A stretch of DNA of 64,000 nucleotides. Origin: Adhaeribacter radiodurans. GTDB lineage: Bacteria; Bacteroidota; Bacteroidia; Cytophagales; Hymenobacteraceae. A program made the position numbers and the translations under genes. The notes below the pieces were generated by a model. It saw only the letters and a list, made by a program, of their open reading frames with translations, had not been told where the DNA came from and searched no databases. This document shows, piece by piece, positions 63,428 to 64,000 of the stretch; the stretch's first letter is position 1, and every line of letters begins with the position of its first letter. The stretch spans positions 5,332,001 to 5,396,000 of the forward strand of contig NZ_CP055153.1 of NCBI RefSeq assembly GCF_014075995.1. The letters are read 5' to 3'.

Positions 63428-64000
63428 AACTTTTACAAAATATTGCAAATAAGCCCTTGATTTAATCAATCAAGAGCTATCTGTATTTATTACATTGTTA
63501 CACTAAGTATACATCTATAGTTTAAAAGCATCGGAAAACAAAACTTATTGAGGATTTAAACCATGAATAAATACGCTCCTTCAGAATCTACAAGATAATT
63601 GGATCAAAAAAGTTTGAGGCCACCTTCTCTTCCGAATCAGTTACTGTAAGTTAAGCATTGCTATTGCATCATGTCTGTTTGCTTAGGTATTAATTCACTT
63701 ATTTCTTTACTCTTTCTTAGCCAAACCTTCCTCAGAGGTTAAACTTGTACTTACCGATGTTTTAAATAATTTAATAAAGAATAATCGTTAGGCTTTCTAG
63801 AAGCATAAAACATTTAAAATTTCTAATTAAAGCATCCACTACTTTATTTTAAGAAAACTATTTCCTTCTATTACTCTTTCGTTTTTTCGGTTTAGGCCAG
63901 GAGCAAATGTGTAATTTCTTTAAATAAGAAATAAAATAATATCTTTGTTCTTATAAAAGATACGTCTGTCCGGGCTTGTTGGTAAGACTAAATAATGGTT

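Larger units (their letters stand above)
63055..64000. other. long intergenic tail with block copy 2, terminator and possible remnants
   Basis: Contains the duplicated block (63169-63385), a terminator (63392-63427), and a hairpin CGCTTCC..GGAAGCG near 63250. Around 63720-63780 a plus-strand frame reads SSEVKLVLTDVLNNLIKN, vaguely like the N-box of a histidine kinase, but stops surround it. No intact gene to the window end. Confidence 0.45.

Noticed and set aside
63700-63790. Histidine-kinase N-box fragment
   Set aside because: SSEVKLVLTDVLNNLIKN is suggestive but isolated, with stops on both sides and no other kinase motif in order.

Overview
The window looks like chromosomal DNA of an aerobic Bacteroidota, probably class Cytophagia and close to Hymenobacteraceae such as Adhaeribacter. 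The signs are two large secreted proteins with type IX secretion (T9SS) C-terminal sorting domains, an Oar-like TonB-dependent receptor and a second outer-membrane receptor with a carboxypeptidase-like N-terminal domain, TAnnTTTG-type -7 promoter elements, few Shine-Dalgarno sites, long AT-rich intergenic gaps, and two tRNA genes without encoded CCA. The taxonomic call is inference from gene families and style, not from a database search. There is no rRNA, CRISPR array or intact insertion sequence.

Layout. 1-3.3 kb: a partial gene end, intergenic repeats, a small membrane protein, a small hypothetical and a radical SAM/SPASM enzyme. 3.3-7.1 kb: an island-like stretch with tRNA-Leu(CAA), a visibly AT-richer gene for an HD plus Hsp90-like ATPase (a domain pairing typical of predicted conflict proteins), then the remnant of a rolling-circle Rep gene and a tiny basic ORF. 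7.1-15.5 kb: a STAS-like protein, a GAF protein, a T9SS-exported metzincin protease, an RsbQ-type hydrolase coupled to a PAS protein with a histidine-containing helical domain but no catalytic domain, and a frameshifted STAS-like gene. 16-22.6 kb: a complete tetR-tolC-MFP-RND efflux operon with a palindromic operator. 22.9-26.3 kb: an ABC exporter and an MFS transporter. 26.7-31.4 kb: UDP-xylose synthase, UDP-glucose dehydrogenase and asparagine synthase, i.e. nucleotide-sugar supply for an envelope or extracellular glycan. 31.9-38.5 kb: NlpC/P60 lipoprotein, Oar-like receptor, tRNA-Ala(GGC) and a Tat-exported Gfo/Idh/MocA oxidoreductase. 38.8-43.7 kb: a CrtO-like membrane protein, a gene split by an in-frame TGA, two tandem sulfatases, and a decayed CPBP (CAAX-type) protease. 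43.8-55.6 kb: a giant secreted discoidin/LamG protein, a LysR regulator divergent from an outer-membrane receptor, a SGNH hydrolase, two small hypotheticals, a HEAT-repeat/cyclophilin lipoprotein and a YceI protein controlled by a MarR regulator. 56.5-60.3 kb: an LtrA membrane protein, a Thr/Gly/Ser repeat protein and a dipeptide epimerase-like enolase-superfamily enzyme. 60.4-63.5 kb: a duplicated and partly decayed cassette in which a small protein, a single-domain response regulator and a noncoding block each occur twice, in both protein cases as one intact and one broken copy.

How the genes work together. The clearest units are the RND efflux operon under TetR, MarR-YceI, RsbQ-PAS, UGD-UXS, and the two sulfatases. 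The envelope theme is strong: export of proteases and adhesins, polysaccharide precursor supply, sulfatases, and TonB receptors. The most unusual items are the HD/Hsp90-like ATPase next to a tRNA and a mobile-replicon remnant, the RsbQ-PAS pair without an output domain, and the number of freshly broken genes (in-frame stop at 39537, frameshift near 14518, CPBP remnant, and the decayed paralogues at 60.5 and 61.3-61.7 kb).
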